DNA of 64,000 nucleotides, taken from an uncultured Dehalococcoidia bacterium. GTDB taxonomy: Bacteria > Chloroflexota > Dehalococcoidia > Tepidiformales > Tepidiformaceae. The stretch covers positions 26,382 through 90,381 of the forward strand of contig CALLPC010000004.1 of assembly GCA_938015525.1 (NCBI GenBank), written 5' to 3'. The position numbers were made by a program, and so were the translations under genes. Below, piece after piece: positions 50,518-59,341 of the stretch (the first letter of the stretch is position 1; each line of letters begins with the position of its first letter). The notes beneath the pieces were generated by a model that searched no databases, had not been told where the DNA came from, and was given only the letters and a program-made list of their open reading frames with translations.

Positions 50518-51347
50518 CGGGACGGTTCACCATCCGGGAGGCAGGAGCGGAGGACGCGGCGGCGCTGGCGGAGCTCTATGCGGGGAGCGGGCTCGCTGGC
50601 GCGCCGGGGGATGCGGCAGAGGCGGCGCGGCTGCTGCAGACGGGGTCGGCGTTCCTCCTGGCGGAGGACGCGGCGGGCATCGCGGGGGCGGTGCGGTGGC
50701 GGGAGGAGGAGGGGGTGGCGTGGTTCGACCTGTTGCGGTCGCTGGAGCCGTGGGCCGGGGCGGAGCTGGTGCGGGCGGTGGGGCGAGCGGCGCAGGACCG
50801 GGGGCTGCGGCTGGCGCGCTGCATGGCGCCGGATACACCGGGGATGGCCGCGTATTTCGGGCGGCTCGGCTACCTGCCCATCGGGCGCGCATGGGGCGAG
50901 GCCGGGCAGCCGCTGGCGATGCTGGAGCGGCGGCTGCCGCTGCTGACGGTGCGGGAGCAGCGGCGGTCGGACGCGGCGGCCATCGGGCAGCTGACGGGCG
51001 CGGACCCGTGGGTCTTCGCGCAGAGTGCACGGCCGGGCTGGTTCGTGGCAGCCGACGGTGAGCGGGTGGTGGGCGTGGTCGGCGTTGCGGATGCGGGCGG
51101 CGGGGTGGCACGGATTTCGGGACCGGTGCTCGAGCCCGCGTACGGGGGGCGGGGGCTGGAGGTGTGGATGGCGGAGCGGGCGCGGGAGTGGGCGGAGACG
51201 CACGGGTTCCGCAGCTGCGAGCTGGAGGCCGGCCCGGTGATGGGGCGGCATCGCAAGGCGCTCGAGGAGCGGCTGTGGGTGCTGGACGGCGAGGTGTTCC
51301 GGCGGGTACTGGAGCGGGCGGGCGGAGAGGGGGAGGAAACGGGCTAG
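50514..51347 (+). CDS. Tandem GNAT-like acetyltransferase
   Basis: A 277-residue protein with two GNAT-like halves: residues 1-140 (TIREAGAEDAAALAELYAGSG, AAYFGRLGYLPIG) and 142-265 (LTVREQRRSDAAAIGQLTG, then YGGRGLEVWMAERAREWAETHGF). The acetyl-CoA loop appears intact only in the second half (GGRGLE), so the first may be structural. Coupled to DUF983 by ATGA. It shares CTAG as stop with the convergent coiled-coil gene. Confidence 0.72.
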   Translation: MTGRFTIREAGAEDAAALAELYAGSGLAGAPGDAAEAARLLQTGSAFLLAEDAAGIAGAVRWREEEGVAWFDLLRSLEPWAGAELVRAVGRAAQDRGLRLARCMAPDTPGMAAYFGRLGYLPIGRAWGEAGQPLAMLERRLPLLTVREQRRSDAAAIGQLTGADPWVFAQSARPGWFVAADGERVVGVVGVADAGGGVARISGPVLEPAYGGRGLEVWMAERAREWAETHGFRSCELEAGPVMGRHRKALEERLWVLDGEVFRRVLERAGGEGEETG

Positions 51348-51574
51348 CGCTGGGGCCGGAGCCCGCGAGGAAGCCAGGGGGCCGTTTCGAGGAGGCGCTC
51401 GCGGCGGAGACGGGCGACCTCGGCGCGGAGCTGGTCGCGCTCAGCCTGGAGGTCGCGGATGTGGTCGCGGAGGGCAGCGACGAGGAGGTCCATCTCGGTG
51501 ACGCGGGCGAGGGCGTCGCGCCGCACGGCGTCGAGCTCTGCCCGGAGGTCGGCGGGGCTGACCAGGGCGCTCAC
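51344..51574 (-). CDS. Small coiled-coil protein
   Basis: A 76-residue protein, almost wholly a heptad-like coiled coil (LRAELDAVRRDALARVTEM, then LQAERDQLRAEVARLRRER). The GTG start overlaps the stop of the upstream coiled-coil gene (GTGA), so they are probably made together and may pair. No family was recognised. Confidence 0.6.
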   Translation of the reverse strand: MSALVSPADLRAELDAVRRDALARVTEMDLLVAALRDHIRDLQAERDQLRAEVARLRRERLLETAPWLPRGLRPQR

Positions 51575-52149
51575 CGGTCCGGCTCCGCGAGCGGGAGGGG
51601 GGCGGGCTCGCGCTGGAGGATGAGGTCGCGGTGCTGGCGGAGGTCCTGGAGGTTGCCGTGGAGGGCGGAGATGACCTCTTCGAGGGCGGCGAGGCGGGCG
51701 TCGCGGCCGGCGGCGGTCAGTTCGAGGGAGCGGGCGAGCTGGAGGGCACGCTCGCGCTGCTTGCGGGCCTTCCGGAGCTGCTTGCGGAGGGCGCGGTTCT
51801 CTTCGTGGAGGGCGACGAGCGCACGGACGAGAGCGGCGGGCGGGAGGGTGGCGGCGGCCTCGGGGGAGGCAGCGGCTGCGGCGGGGTCGACGGCGAGGAG
51901 GTCGGCCTGCTCGACGGCGAGCCGGGCGAGGCTGGCCTCGAGGCGCTCGAGGTCTTTGCGGACCTGGCGTACGACCCGTTCGGCGCGGGCATCAGCCGCG
52001 GAGGCCTGGGCGCGGAGGTGGAGGCCGGGCGGGACGGGGGCCGGGCCGGCGCCGGCTGCCGGGGTGTCGGGAGCCGCGGGGAACGGGAGCGGGGCGGGGG
52101 CGGGGCCCGGTGGTTCCTGCCCGGACGCCTTGCGAAGTGGGAAGCGCAT
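51571..52149 (-). CDS. Coiled-coil protein with proline-rich N-terminus
   Basis: A 192-residue protein. Residues 1-55 are Pro/Ala-rich and the rest is long helix with Arg/Leu/Glu heptads (RQVRKDLERLEASLARLA, RALRKQLRKARKQRERAL). No enzyme motif. ATG 52149 is used; a TTG at 52167 with GGGAGA upstream is an alternative. TATATT at 52187-52182 may be its -10. Coupled to the small coiled-coil gene by GTGA. Might be a cell-division or polarity scaffold, which is a guess. Confidence 0.6.
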   Translation of the reverse strand: MRFPLRKASGQEPPGPAPAPLPFPAAPDTPAAGAGPAPVPPGLHLRAQASAADARAERVVRQVRKDLERLEASLARLAVEQADLLAVDPAAAAASPEAAATLPPAALVRALVALHEENRALRKQLRKARKQRERALQLARSLELTAAGRDARLAALEEVISALHGNLQDLRQHRDLILQREPAPLPLAEPDR

Positions 52150-52266
52150 GGGACCCCCGGCCTGCAACCTGTTTCTCCCTGAATATACGCCGGTTCTGGG
52201 CCGTTCCGCAGGGGCGGGCCGGGCGGGCGGACCGGGCAGCGTGGTGTTTCGACGGGAACGGGTGAT

Positions 52267-52827
52267 TTATGTCGAACGTGGTGGGGTCCGAACCCACGCG
52301 GGGGTACCGGGCGGCGGCTCGCCGAGGTCGCGCTGGTAGTAGCAGGTATCAAGCCAGCGGCCGAATTTGTAGCCGGCGTTGCGGAGGATGCCGACCCGTT
52401 GGAAGCCGAGGTGTTCGTGGAGGCGGATACTGGCCGTGTTGGTGGAGGTGATGGAGGCGAGGACGGTGCGGACGCCGAGGCGGCGGGCTTCGTCGAGGAG
52501 GGCGGCGAGCAGCTGGCGTCCGATGCCTTGGCCGCGGGCGGCGGGGTCGAGGTAGATGGTGTCCTCGCGGGTGAAGCGCCAGCCGGGCTTGTCGCTGACG
52601 AAGGTGAGGCAGGCGAAGCCGAGGAAGCGGCCGGTATCGGTTTCCGCAGCGAGCACGGGCTGGAGGCCGTCGCTGTGGGCGGCCCACCAGGCGCGGCGGC
52701 GGGCTTCGGACCAGGGCTCGGTATCCCAGGTGGCGGTGCTGTGGAGGATCTCGTCGTTGTAGATGCGGTTGATGGCGGGGAGGTCGACCTCGCGCGCCGG
52801 CCGGATGCGGACCTTCGCGGTGTCCAT
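52267..52827 (-). CDS. GNAT acetyltransferase, phosphinothricin-acetyltransferase-like
   Basis: A 186-residue acetyltransferase. VRIRPAREVDLPAINRIYNDEI at the N-terminus, YLDPAARGQGIGRQLLAALLDEA as acetyl-CoA loop, and SITSTNTASIRLHEHLGFQRVG and WLDTCYYQRDL match the PAT/bar family that acetylates phosphinothricin, methionine sulfoximine or related amino acids. TACCCT exactly six bases before the ATG suggests a leaderless mRNA. Confidence 0.86.
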   Translation of the reverse strand: MDTAKVRIRPAREVDLPAINRIYNDEILHSTATWDTEPWSEARRRAWWAAHSDGLQPVLAAETDTGRFLGFACLTFVSDKPGWRFTREDTIYLDPAARGQGIGRQLLAALLDEARRLGVRTVLASITSTNTASIRLHEHLGFQRVGILRNAGYKFGRWLDTCYYQRDLGEPPPGTPAWVRTPPRST

Positions 52828-52839
52828 CGGGGGAGGGTA
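52828..52839 (-). promoter_or_regulatory. Leaderless-type -10 (TACCCT, 6 nt from ATG)
   Basis: On the minus strand TACCCT (52839-52834) is followed by six bases and the ATG at 52827. Confidence 0.5.
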
Positions 52840-52899
52840 CCGGGGAAAGGTTTCGAACGGGTTTCCCGGGGCGTTCATTGTGCGATGACGGCGATGCCG

Positions 52900-52914
52900 T
52901 AGGATTTTGGGCGC
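52900..52914 (+). promoter_or_regulatory. -10 TAGGAT, 9 nt from ATG
   Basis: TAGGAT at 52900-52905 is nine bases before the ATG of the VTT gene at 52915. It would give a leader of about three bases. Confidence 0.35.
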
Positions 52915-53820
52915 ATGCGTGACGGACTGATCGGGCTTTTTGCGCTGGCGCTGGGGGCGGCCGTCACGCTGCTCGGAACGCAGTACCTGCATTCGACGAC
53001 GGTGGCGGTGGGGCTCGGGGTGGTGGCGGCGTACGTGGTGTGGGGCGAGCTGGTCGACCTTCTCGGGTCCGGGCGGCGGGATGAGCCGCTGCCGCCGGGG
53101 ACGCCGCTGTTGAGGAACCCGAAGTTCCGGCGGCGCGTGCTGGGGGTGCTGGCGCTGGGGAGCGCGAGCGGGGTCATCCTGCTCGGCCTGCTCACGGGCG
53201 ATATCGACGTGGAGAAGGTGCGGAGCTGGATTCGCGACCTCGGGCCGTGGGGGCCGGTGCTGCTCATCCTGGTGCTGGCGCTGGCGATGGTGGTGGCGCC
53301 GATCCCGAATCCGCCGTTCATGATTGCGGCGGGCATCGCCTGGGGTACGTTCCTCGGGGTGGTGTACGCGGTCATCGGCCAGCTGCTGGGGTCGGTGGTG
53401 ATTTTCGCGATTTCGCGGAAGTTCGGGCGGCGGTTCATCCCGCGGCTCATCGGGCAGGAGGGGGCGGAGCGGGTGGACCAGCTGGCGAGGGAGATGGGGC
53501 CGCACCTGGTGTTCTGGTGGCGGATGATGCCGGTGTCGTTCGATTTCGCCGCGTATGCGGCGGGGCTGACGGGGATGTCGTTCCGGCTGTACGTGACGCT
53601 GGTGTTCCTGGGGTCGATCGTGCCGACGACGGTGGTGGTGGCATTTGGGGATTCGTTTGGGAAGTCCTGGGAGGCGCAGGCGGTCTCGGCCGGGCTGATC
53701 GTGGTCGCGCTGGCGGTGCCGGCGACGGTGTTCTACCTGAAGTACCGGCGGCAGCTGCCGCCGCCGCGGGAGTGGGTGGGGCGGATGCTGAGCGCGGGGG
53801 ACCCGACGCCGGGGGTGTAG
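52915..53820 (+). CDS. VTT/SNARE-associated (TVP38/DedA-like) membrane protein
   Basis: A 301-residue polytopic protein. The VTT motif is seen as PIPNPPFMIAAGIAWGTFLGVVYAVIGQLLGSVVIFAISRKFGRRF and WWRMMPVSFDFAAYAAGLTGMSFRLY (split here). The first 100 residues carry two helices plus a soluble linker. DedA/TVP38 proteins take part in lipid flipping or envelope homeostasis. The ligand is unknown. The gene is near-leaderless and converges on coaBC four bases away. Confidence 0.85.
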   Translation: MRDGLIGLFALALGAAVTLLGTQYLHSTTVAVGLGVVAAYVVWGELVDLLGSGRRDEPLPPGTPLLRNPKFRRRVLGVLALGSASGVILLGLLTGDIDVEKVRSWIRDLGPWGPVLLILVLALAMVVAPIPNPPFMIAAGIAWGTFLGVVYAVIGQLLGSVVIFAISRKFGRRFIPRLIGQEGAERVDQLAREMGPHLVFWWRMMPVSFDFAAYAAGLTGMSFRLYVTLVFLGSIVPTTVVVAFGDSFGKSWEAQAVSAGLIVVALAVPATVFYLKYRRQLPPPREWVGRMLSAGDPTPGV

Positions 53821-53823
53821 GGG

Positions 53824-55047
53824 TCAGGCGCCGGGGGGAAGGCGTTCGAGGACGCGGTCGAGGATGAGGTGGGCGACGGCGTACTTGGTGAGGAGGGGGA
53901 ATTCTTCGATGCGGCCGTCGTCGTGGAAGATGACGACCTGGTTGGTTTCCGTGCCGAAGCCGGAACCGGGGGCGGAGACGTCGTTGGCGACGATGAAGTG
54001 GAGCCGCTTGGCGGGGAGTTTCTGGCGGGCGTAATCGGCGAGGTTGCGGGTCTCGGCGGCGAAGCCGACGCGGACGCCGCCGCCGGGCAGGGTGGCGATG
54101 ATGTCGGGGTTCTGGGTGAGTTCGATCGTGAGCGTTTCCTGGCCCGGCGTCTTTTTGATTTTCTGGTCGGCCGGGCTGAGGGGGCGGAAGTCGGCGGGGG
54201 CGGCGGCCATGATGACCGCGTCGGAATCGGCGGTGGCCTGTTCGAGGGCGACGAGCATCTCGGCGACGGTCTGGACATCGACGCGGTGGACGCCCCAGGG
54301 GGTTTTGAGGGCGACGGGCCCGGCGACGAGGGTGACGAAGGCGCCGCGGTCGCGGGCGGCCTCGGCGATGGCGAAGCCCATCTTGCCGGTCGAGCGGTTG
54401 CCGACGAAGCGGACGGGGTCGATCGGTTCGCAGGTGGGGCCGGCGGAGACGACGATGTGGCGGCCGCGGAGGTCGCCGGTGCGCTGGCCGAGGAGCTGGC
54501 GGAGTGCGCCGAGGACCTCGGGCGCCTCGGCGAGGCGGCCCGGGCCGACGCGGCCGCTGGCGAGGCGGCCGACCATGGGGCCGACGAGCTCGACGCCGCG
54601 GTCGCGGAGGGTCGCGACGTTCGCCTGTGTCGCCGGGTGCTCCCACATCTGGGAGTCCATCGCAGGGGCGAGGAGGATGGGGGCGGCGGTGGCGAGGGCG
54701 GTGAGGGCGACCATATCGCCGGCGTGGCCATGGGCGAGGCTGGCGATGGTATCGGCGGTGGCCGGGGCGATGACCATGGCGTGGGCGCGGCGGGCGACTT
54801 CGACGTGGGCTTCGGTTTCGGCGGTTTCGAACATGTCGATGACGACGTCGCGCCCGGTGAGCGATTTGAAGGTGAGCGGGGCGATGAACCGGGCGGCGGC
54901 GGGGGTCATGACGACTTCGACGGCGGCTCCAGCCTGCCGGAGTTTGCTGGCGAGGTCGGCGGCTTTGTAGCAGGCGATGGAGCCGGTGACGCCGAGGACG
55001 ATGTGGCGGTCCTGGAGGGGGAGGTCGCGGGGAGTGGAACCTGGCAT
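53824..55047 (-). CDS. coaBC: Bifunctional phosphopantothenoylcysteine decarboxylase/synthetase
   Basis: Coenzyme A synthesis: joins phosphopantothenate with cysteine (CoaB, C-terminal half) and decarboxylates the product to phosphopantetheine (CoaC, N-terminal flavoprotein half). In 407 residues are VLGVTGSIACYKAADLASKL, the CoaC motif PAMDSQMWEHPATQANVATL, then the CoaB part with SAGPTCEPIDPVRFVGNRSTGKMGFA and AAPADFRP. It follows coaX by 13 bases in one operon, so two CoA steps lie together. Confidence 0.95.
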   Translation of the reverse strand: MPGSTPRDLPLQDRHIVLGVTGSIACYKAADLASKLRQAGAAVEVVMTPAAARFIAPLTFKSLTGRDVVIDMFETAETEAHVEVARRAHAMVIAPATADTIASLAHGHAGDMVALTALATAAPILLAPAMDSQMWEHPATQANVATLRDRGVELVGPMVGRLASGRVGPGRLAEAPEVLGALRQLLGQRTGDLRGRHIVVSAGPTCEPIDPVRFVGNRSTGKMGFAIAEAARDRGAFVTLVAGPVALKTPWGVHRVDVQTVAEMLVALEQATADSDAVIMAAAPADFRPLSPADQKIKKTPGQETLTIELTQNPDIIATLPGGGVRVGFAAETRNLADYARQKLPAKRLHFIVANDVSAPGSGFGTETNQVVIFHDDGRIEEFPLLTKYAVAHLILDRVLERLPPGA

Positions 55048-55060
55048 GGGTGTGCGCCGT

Positions 55061-55834
55061 TCAGCCGCGGTCGGCGTTGAGTTCGTAGATGAGGCGGAGG
55101 CCGATGAGGGTGAGGTCGCCGTTGACGACGTCGATGCAATTGGTTTCGGAGGCGACGAGCGGCGCGAGGCCGCCGGTGGCGACGACGGGGGGATTGCCGC
55201 CGAGCTCGTTTTTGAAGCGGGCGACGAGGCCTTCGACGAGGCCGACGTAGCCGAAGAGGATGCCGGACTGCATGGCGTGGATGGTGTTCTTGCCGATGGC
55301 GGCCGGGGGGCGTTCGAGCTGGACACGGTAGAGCATGGCGGCGCGGGAGAAGAGGGCCTCGCTGGCGATGCCGATGCCGGGGGCGATGGCCCCCCCGAGG
55401 TAGTCGCCGTGTTCGTTGACGGCGTCGAAGACGGTGGCGGTGCCGAAGTCGACGATGATGACGGGGGTGCCGTAGAGGCGGGAGGCGGCGACGGCATCGA
55501 TGATCCGGTCGGCGCCGAGCTGGCGGGGGTTGTCGTAGAGGATGCGGACGCCGGTGCGGAGGCCGTGGCCGACGAGGAGTGGTTCGACGCGGAAGTATTT
55601 GCGGCAGACCTGCTCGAAGGTCGGGATGAGCGGCGGGACGTCGCAGCCGATGATGCAGGCGGAGACGACGGCGGGGTCGATGGCGGCGTAGTCGAGGAGG
55701 GAGAGGATGAGGACGCCGTATTCATCGGGGAGTTTTTCGCGTTCGACGCCGATGCGCCACGTATCGACGAGGCGGTCGCCGTCCCAGAGGCCGATGTGGA
55801 TGGAGGTGTTGCCGATGTCGAAGGCGAGGAGCAT
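55061..55834 (-). CDS. coaX: Type III pantothenate kinase
   Basis: ATP-dependent phosphorylation of pantothenate, first step to CoA; type III needs a monovalent cation and is not inhibited by CoA. In 257 residues are LLAFDIGNTSIHIGLWDG, GADRIIDAVAA, IIVDFGTATVFDAV, GGAIAPGIGI and VATGGLAPLVA, all CoaX motifs. First gene of the coaX-coaBC operon, divergent from the ferritin gene. Confidence 0.95.
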   Translation of the reverse strand: MLLAFDIGNTSIHIGLWDGDRLVDTWRIGVEREKLPDEYGVLILSLLDYAAIDPAVVSACIIGCDVPPLIPTFEQVCRKYFRVEPLLVGHGLRTGVRILYDNPRQLGADRIIDAVAASRLYGTPVIIVDFGTATVFDAVNEHGDYLGGAIAPGIGIASEALFSRAAMLYRVQLERPPAAIGKNTIHAMQSGILFGYVGLVEGLVARFKNELGGNPPVVATGGLAPLVASETNCIDVVNGDLTLIGLRLIYELNADRG

Positions 55835-55942
55835 GTCGGGGGTGAACCATCCTGGCTTCGGGCCGTGGCGGGGTGGTCCCGGTGCCGGGGGCAGGATAGC
55901 GGATTGGGGGAGGAGGGAGAAGGCTGGAGGTAGGAGGTGGGG

Positions 55943-55965
55943 TAGACTGGTGGTGGAGGTGTTCG
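55943..55965 (+). promoter_or_regulatory. -10 TAGACT and ribosome site of the ferritin gene
   Basis: TAGACT (55943-55948) and GGAGGTG (55955-55961) lie before ATG 55966, giving a leader of about ten bases. Confidence 0.4.
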
Positions 55966-56511
55966 ATGCAGCTATCGGAGCCGCTGACGCGGGCGTACAA
56001 CGCGCAGGTGAAGCTGGAGTTCGAGTCGTCGTTTGTGTACTTGCAGATGGGGGCAGATTTGGAGCTCCGGAGTTTGCCGGGGTTCAGCCGGTGGATGCGG
56101 CTGCAGGCGGCGGAGGAGCACGGGCATGCGATGAAGTTCATCGATTTCGTGCTGAGCCGCGGGGGACGGCTCGAGCTGCAGGCGCTGGAGAAGCCGGCGC
56201 CGACGCCGGGGACGGTGGTCGAGGTCTTCGAGGCGGCGCTCCGGCACGAGCAGCGGGTGACGAAGGCGATTCACGACCTGTATGCGCAGGCGCTGGAGGA
56301 GCGGGACTTTGCGTCGCTGCCGCTGCTGCAGTGGTTCGTGAACGAGCAGACGGAGGAGGAGGCGACGGTATCGCAGATTCTCGAGCGGCTGCGGATGGTG
56401 GGGGAGGACCGGACGGGGCTGCTGTTCCTCGACCGGGAGCTGGGGCAGCGGCAGGCCGGGGGCGGCGGTGCGGCGGGGGATGGAGGCGAGGCGGCCGAGG
56501 CGGCTGGGTGA
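55966..56511 (+). CDS. Ferritin-like iron storage protein
   Basis: A 181-residue four-helix non-haem ferritin. The ferroxidase ligands lie in KLEFESSFVYLQMGAD, AAEEHGHAMKF and NEQTEEEATVSQILERL, in the FtnA order. The last 25 residues are Gly/Ala-rich and probably disordered, longer than usual. It would store iron as ferric mineral. It has its own promoter and converges on the first DUF4328 gene. Confidence 0.9.
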   Translation: MQLSEPLTRAYNAQVKLEFESSFVYLQMGADLELRSLPGFSRWMRLQAAEEHGHAMKFIDFVLSRGGRLELQALEKPAPTPGTVVEVFEAALRHEQRVTKAIHDLYAQALEERDFASLPLLQWFVNEQTEEEATVSQILERLRMVGEDRTGLLFLDRELGQRQAGGGGAAGDGGEAAEAAG

Positions 56512-56539
56512 CGGCCCGGCGGTCCGGGAGGGAGACGGC

Positions 56540-57421
56540 TCAGAACCCTATGTGGGTGACGGTTCCCGGCGACGTGGATGCCGGCGGGCCGATTTGGGGG
56601 AGGTAGCGGCGGGCATAGGCGTCCTGGCGGGCGGTGAGGTTCCGGACGACGAGGACCAGGAAGACCATGCTCATGGCGACGAGGGTGCCGCCGATGAAGC
56701 CGGCGTAGCCGATGGCCGTCGAGGTGTCGTCCTCGGTAGGGACGCCGATGGAGGCTACGAGGACGCCGATGTGGTAGGCGAGCCAGCAGAGGAGGTGGGT
56801 CGGGGGGACGGGGCGGCCCTTCCACTGCCAGCCGATGGGCGGGGCGATGGCGGGGTCGGTGGCGCGCCAGGCCTGGTTCCAGATGCGGAGGGGGAACCAG
56901 TAGTTGATGACCGGGACGAACCAGCTGCCGACGGCCCAGCCGGTGCCGAGCTCGAGGGCGGGCTGGAAGGGGAGGAGGTTCCCGGTGATGCGGCGGGTCC
57001 AGACGATGAGAAGGATGCCGACGACGAGGATGGCGAGGAAGCCGATGCCGAGAAAACTGCCCGAGATATCGAGCGCATCCCAGTCGTCGGTGGCAGCGCC
57101 GGCCAGGCCGAGCCCGGCGCCGATGCCGAACAGGATGGCGGCGATGGCTGCGACGACCGAGATGCCTGTCGCAAGCCCGGACGCAGAGAGGTAGAACCAC
57201 CGGGGCGCGGGTGCGGGGGGCGGCGGATAGGCGATGTATGGGGCCTGGGGCCAGGAAGGCGGCTGCTCGGCGGGCTGGGCGGAGCCGCCGGCCGGCGGAG
57301 GAGGCGGGGCTGCGGCCGGTGCCGGCTGGTTGGGCTGGGCAGCAGGCGCGATGCTGGCGCCGCACTTCCAGCAGTAGGCGGCTCCCTGCGCGCTCCAGGC
57401 GCCGCAACGGCTGCAGTACAT
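56540..57421 (-). CDS. Zinc-ribbon plus DUF4328 membrane protein, copy B
   Basis: A 293-residue protein. The N-terminal zinc ribbon has CSRCG and CWKCG, followed by a Pro/Ala-rich linker (about 25-75) and a DUF4328-type membrane domain with about four helices. Motifs are WTRRITGNL, ELGTGWAVGSWFVPVINYWFPLRIWNQAWRA and RNLTARQDAYARR. Function is unknown. It is a tandem paralog of the gene at 57477, which lies 56 bases upstream on the same strand. Confidence 0.78.
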   Translation of the reverse strand: MYCSRCGAWSAQGAAYCWKCGASIAPAAQPNQPAPAAAPPPPPAGGSAQPAEQPPSWPQAPYIAYPPPPAPAPRWFYLSASGLATGISVVAAIAAILFGIGAGLGLAGAATDDWDALDISGSFLGIGFLAILVVGILLIVWTRRITGNLLPFQPALELGTGWAVGSWFVPVINYWFPLRIWNQAWRATDPAIAPPIGWQWKGRPVPPTHLLCWLAYHIGVLVASIGVPTEDDTSTAIGYAGFIGGTLVAMSMVFLVLVVRNLTARQDAYARRYLPQIGPPASTSPGTVTHIGF

Positions 57422-57476
57422 CCTGACGCTCTCCTCCTGTGGCTGGGGGGTTTGTGCGGTGGACGGGACCTGGCCG

Positions 57477-58310
57477 TCACGTGCCGGGCTGGCGAGGCCA
57501 CTCGGGGAGCGGCGAAGCCTGCCGGGGCGGGCTGGCCGGCGCCCATCGGGCGGCGTAGGCGTCCTGGCGGGCGGTGAGGCTGCGGACGATGATGATGAAC
57601 ATGACGAGGCTGGCGGCGACGAGGCCGCCGAGGACGCCCATGTAATTTCCAGCGTCGATGGCTGTCCAGTAGGTGGTATCGGGGGACCACCGGGCGACGA
57701 TGATGGCGGCGAGGTAGGTCACCTGCACTATCCAGTGCAGGTGGTTCCCGGGGAGGCCCTTCCACGCCAGGCCGACTGGAGGGGCGAGGGATGGGGTGGT
57801 GGCACGCCACGCCTGGTTCCAGAGGCGGACGGGAAAGATGAACATGATGATGGGGACGAAAAAGGCGCCGACGGCCCAGCCGGTGCCCAGCTCGAGCGTC
57901 GTGCCGAACGGTTTGAGATTCCCGGTGATGCGGCGCGTCCAGGCGATGAGCAGGATGACCGCGGGGATGGCGGCCATGGTGGAGAAGCCGAGCCATGCGA
58001 GAGCTGCATCGACGGTGTCCCATTCATCCTCGGTTTCGACCGAAAAGCCGACGAGGGCTGCGACGCCCGCGAGGGCCGCACCGGCGCCGCCGAGGATGGT
58101 GATGGCGAGGGCGAGACCGGAGGCGGAGCGGTAAACCCAGCCGTCGGGCGAGGCCAGGAGCGGGGGAGCGGCGGCTACGAGAGGCGATGCGGCCGGCGCC
58201 GGGAATGGGGGGCGGGACGGCGGGGCCTGGACTTCGCGGCCGCAGGCGGGGCAGAAGTTCGCTTCGCCGGGCAGGACGGCGCTGCAGGATTGGCAAAACA
58301 CCTGGCTCAT
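57477..58310 (-). CDS. Zinc-ribbon plus DUF4328 membrane protein, copy A
   Basis: A 277-residue paralog of the downstream gene: same zinc ribbon (CQSCS, CPACG), a shorter Pro-rich linker and the same four-helix domain, with WTRRITGNLKPF, ELGTGWAVGAFFVPIIMFIFPVRLWNQAWRA and RSLTARQDAYAAR. The core differs mainly in the last two helices. Start ATG 58310 or GTG 58313. The pair points to a recent gene duplication. It sits behind the hairpin that ends the cysteine operon, so it is probably transcribed separately. Confidence 0.78.
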   Translation of the reverse strand: MSQVFCQSCSAVLPGEANFCPACGREVQAPPSRPPFPAPAASPLVAAAPPLLASPDGWVYRSASGLALAITILGGAGAALAGVAALVGFSVETEDEWDTVDAALAWLGFSTMAAIPAVILLIAWTRRITGNLKPFGTTLELGTGWAVGAFFVPIIMFIFPVRLWNQAWRATTPSLAPPVGLAWKGLPGNHLHWIVQVTYLAAIIVARWSPDTTYWTAIDAGNYMGVLGGLVAASLVMFIIIVRSLTARQDAYAARWAPASPPRQASPLPEWPRQPGT

Positions 58311-58355
58311 CACCTCGCCCGGGAGTTTCGCTGGAGCAAGAGGCTAGCGGGCGGC

Positions 58356-58374
58356 CGCGACAGGTGCTGTCGCG
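58356..58374 (-). terminator. Terminator hairpin of the cysteine operon
   Basis: Perfect 8-bp stem (CGCGACAG / CTGTCGCG) with a 3-base loop, starting about 12 bases after the cysM stop on the minus strand. There is no U-tract, but the tight stem and position suggest termination. Confidence 0.55.
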
Positions 58375-58385
58375 CCGGTGCGGGG

Positions 58386-59330
58386 CTACCACCAGATTTT
58401 GCTTTCGATGTCCTCGGGGAGGTCTTCCCAGTCGGTGGTCCAGAGGTTGGAGGAGAGGTATTTCCAGCCGCCGTCGGCGAGGAGGCAGACGATGTGGTGT
58501 TCGCCTTCGAGGCGCTCGGCGGCCTTGAGGGCGGCTTTGACGACGGCGCCGCAGCTGATGCCGACGAAGAGGCCTTCTTTCTGGGTGAGCTCCTTGGCCA
58601 TGGCGAAGCTGGAGCGGCTATCGACGACGATTTTGCCGTCGAGCACGGTCTCATCGAAAACGGGGGGGATGAAGCCTTCTTCGAGAGCGCGGAGGCCCTG
58701 GACGAGGTCGCCGGGGTGGGGTGCGGCGGCGATGACTTTGACGCCGGGCTTTTTTTCTTTGAGGTAGCGGCCGGTGCCGGTGAGGGTGCCGCCGGTGCCG
58801 AGGCCGGCGACGAAGACGGTGACCTCGGGGAGGTCGCGGAGGATTTCAGGTCCGGTGGTTTCGTAGTGGGCGCGGGGGTTGGCTTCGTTGCCGTACTGGT
58901 AGGGGAAGTAGTACTTGCCGGGGTTGGCTTCGACGATCTCTTTGGCCCTGGCGATGGCGCCGTTGGAGCCGAGTTCGCCGGGGGTGTAGATGATCTCGGC
59001 GCCGTAGGCCCGGAGGAGGAAGGTGCGCTCTTCGCTGACGCTCTCGGGCATGACGCAGACGACGCGATAGCCCTTGACGCGGCCGATCATGGCGAGGCCG
59101 ATGCCGGTGTTGCCGGAGGTCGGTTCGAGGATGGTATCGCCGGGTTTGAGCTCGCCGCGGGCCTCGGCGGCCTCGATCATGTACTTGGCGATGCGGTCTT
59201 TGACGGAGCCGGTGGGGTTCTGGCCTTCGAGCTTGGCGTAGAGGTGGATGCCGGGCCTCGGGGAGAGGCGCTGCATCTCGACGAGGGGGGTGTTGCCGAT
59301 GAGGTCAAGGACAGAGCGGTAGAGCGCCAT
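58386..59330 (-). CDS. cysM: CysM-type cysteine synthase (thiocarboxylated carrier-dependent)
   Basis: PLP enzyme that makes cysteine from an activated serine. In 314 residues are PTGSVKDR with the Schiff-base Lys44, [13 protein letters not shown] and FVAGLGTGGTLTGTGRYL. The YGNEANPRAHYETTGPEIL and C-terminal ADGGWKYLSSNL stretches closely match mycobacterial CysM, which uses O-phosphoserine and CysO thiocarboxylate, and not CysK. The cysO-like gene lies 11 bases upstream, supporting that role. Last gene of the five-gene operon. Confidence 0.9.
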   Translation of the reverse strand: MALYRSVLDLIGNTPLVEMQRLSPRPGIHLYAKLEGQNPTGSVKDRIAKYMIEAAEARGELKPGDTILEPTSGNTGIGLAMIGRVKGYRVVCVMPESVSEERTFLLRAYGAEIIYTPGELGSNGAIARAKEIVEANPGKYYFPYQYGNEANPRAHYETTGPEILRDLPEVTVFVAGLGTGGTLTGTGRYLKEKKPGVKVIAAAPHPGDLVQGLRALEEGFIPPVFDETVLDGKIVVDSRSSFAMAKELTQKEGLFVGISCGAVVKAALKAAERLEGEHHIVCLLADGGWKYLSSNLWTTDWEDLPEDIESKIWW

Positions 59331-59341
59331 TGCGCGTTGGA

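Noticed and set aside
52262..52300. tRNA-like T-arm (GTGGG, seven-base loop, CCCAC on the minus strand)
   Set aside because: The loop lacks the conserved A of the T-loop, no acceptor, D or anticodon arm is seen, and it codes the C-terminus of the acetyltransferase.
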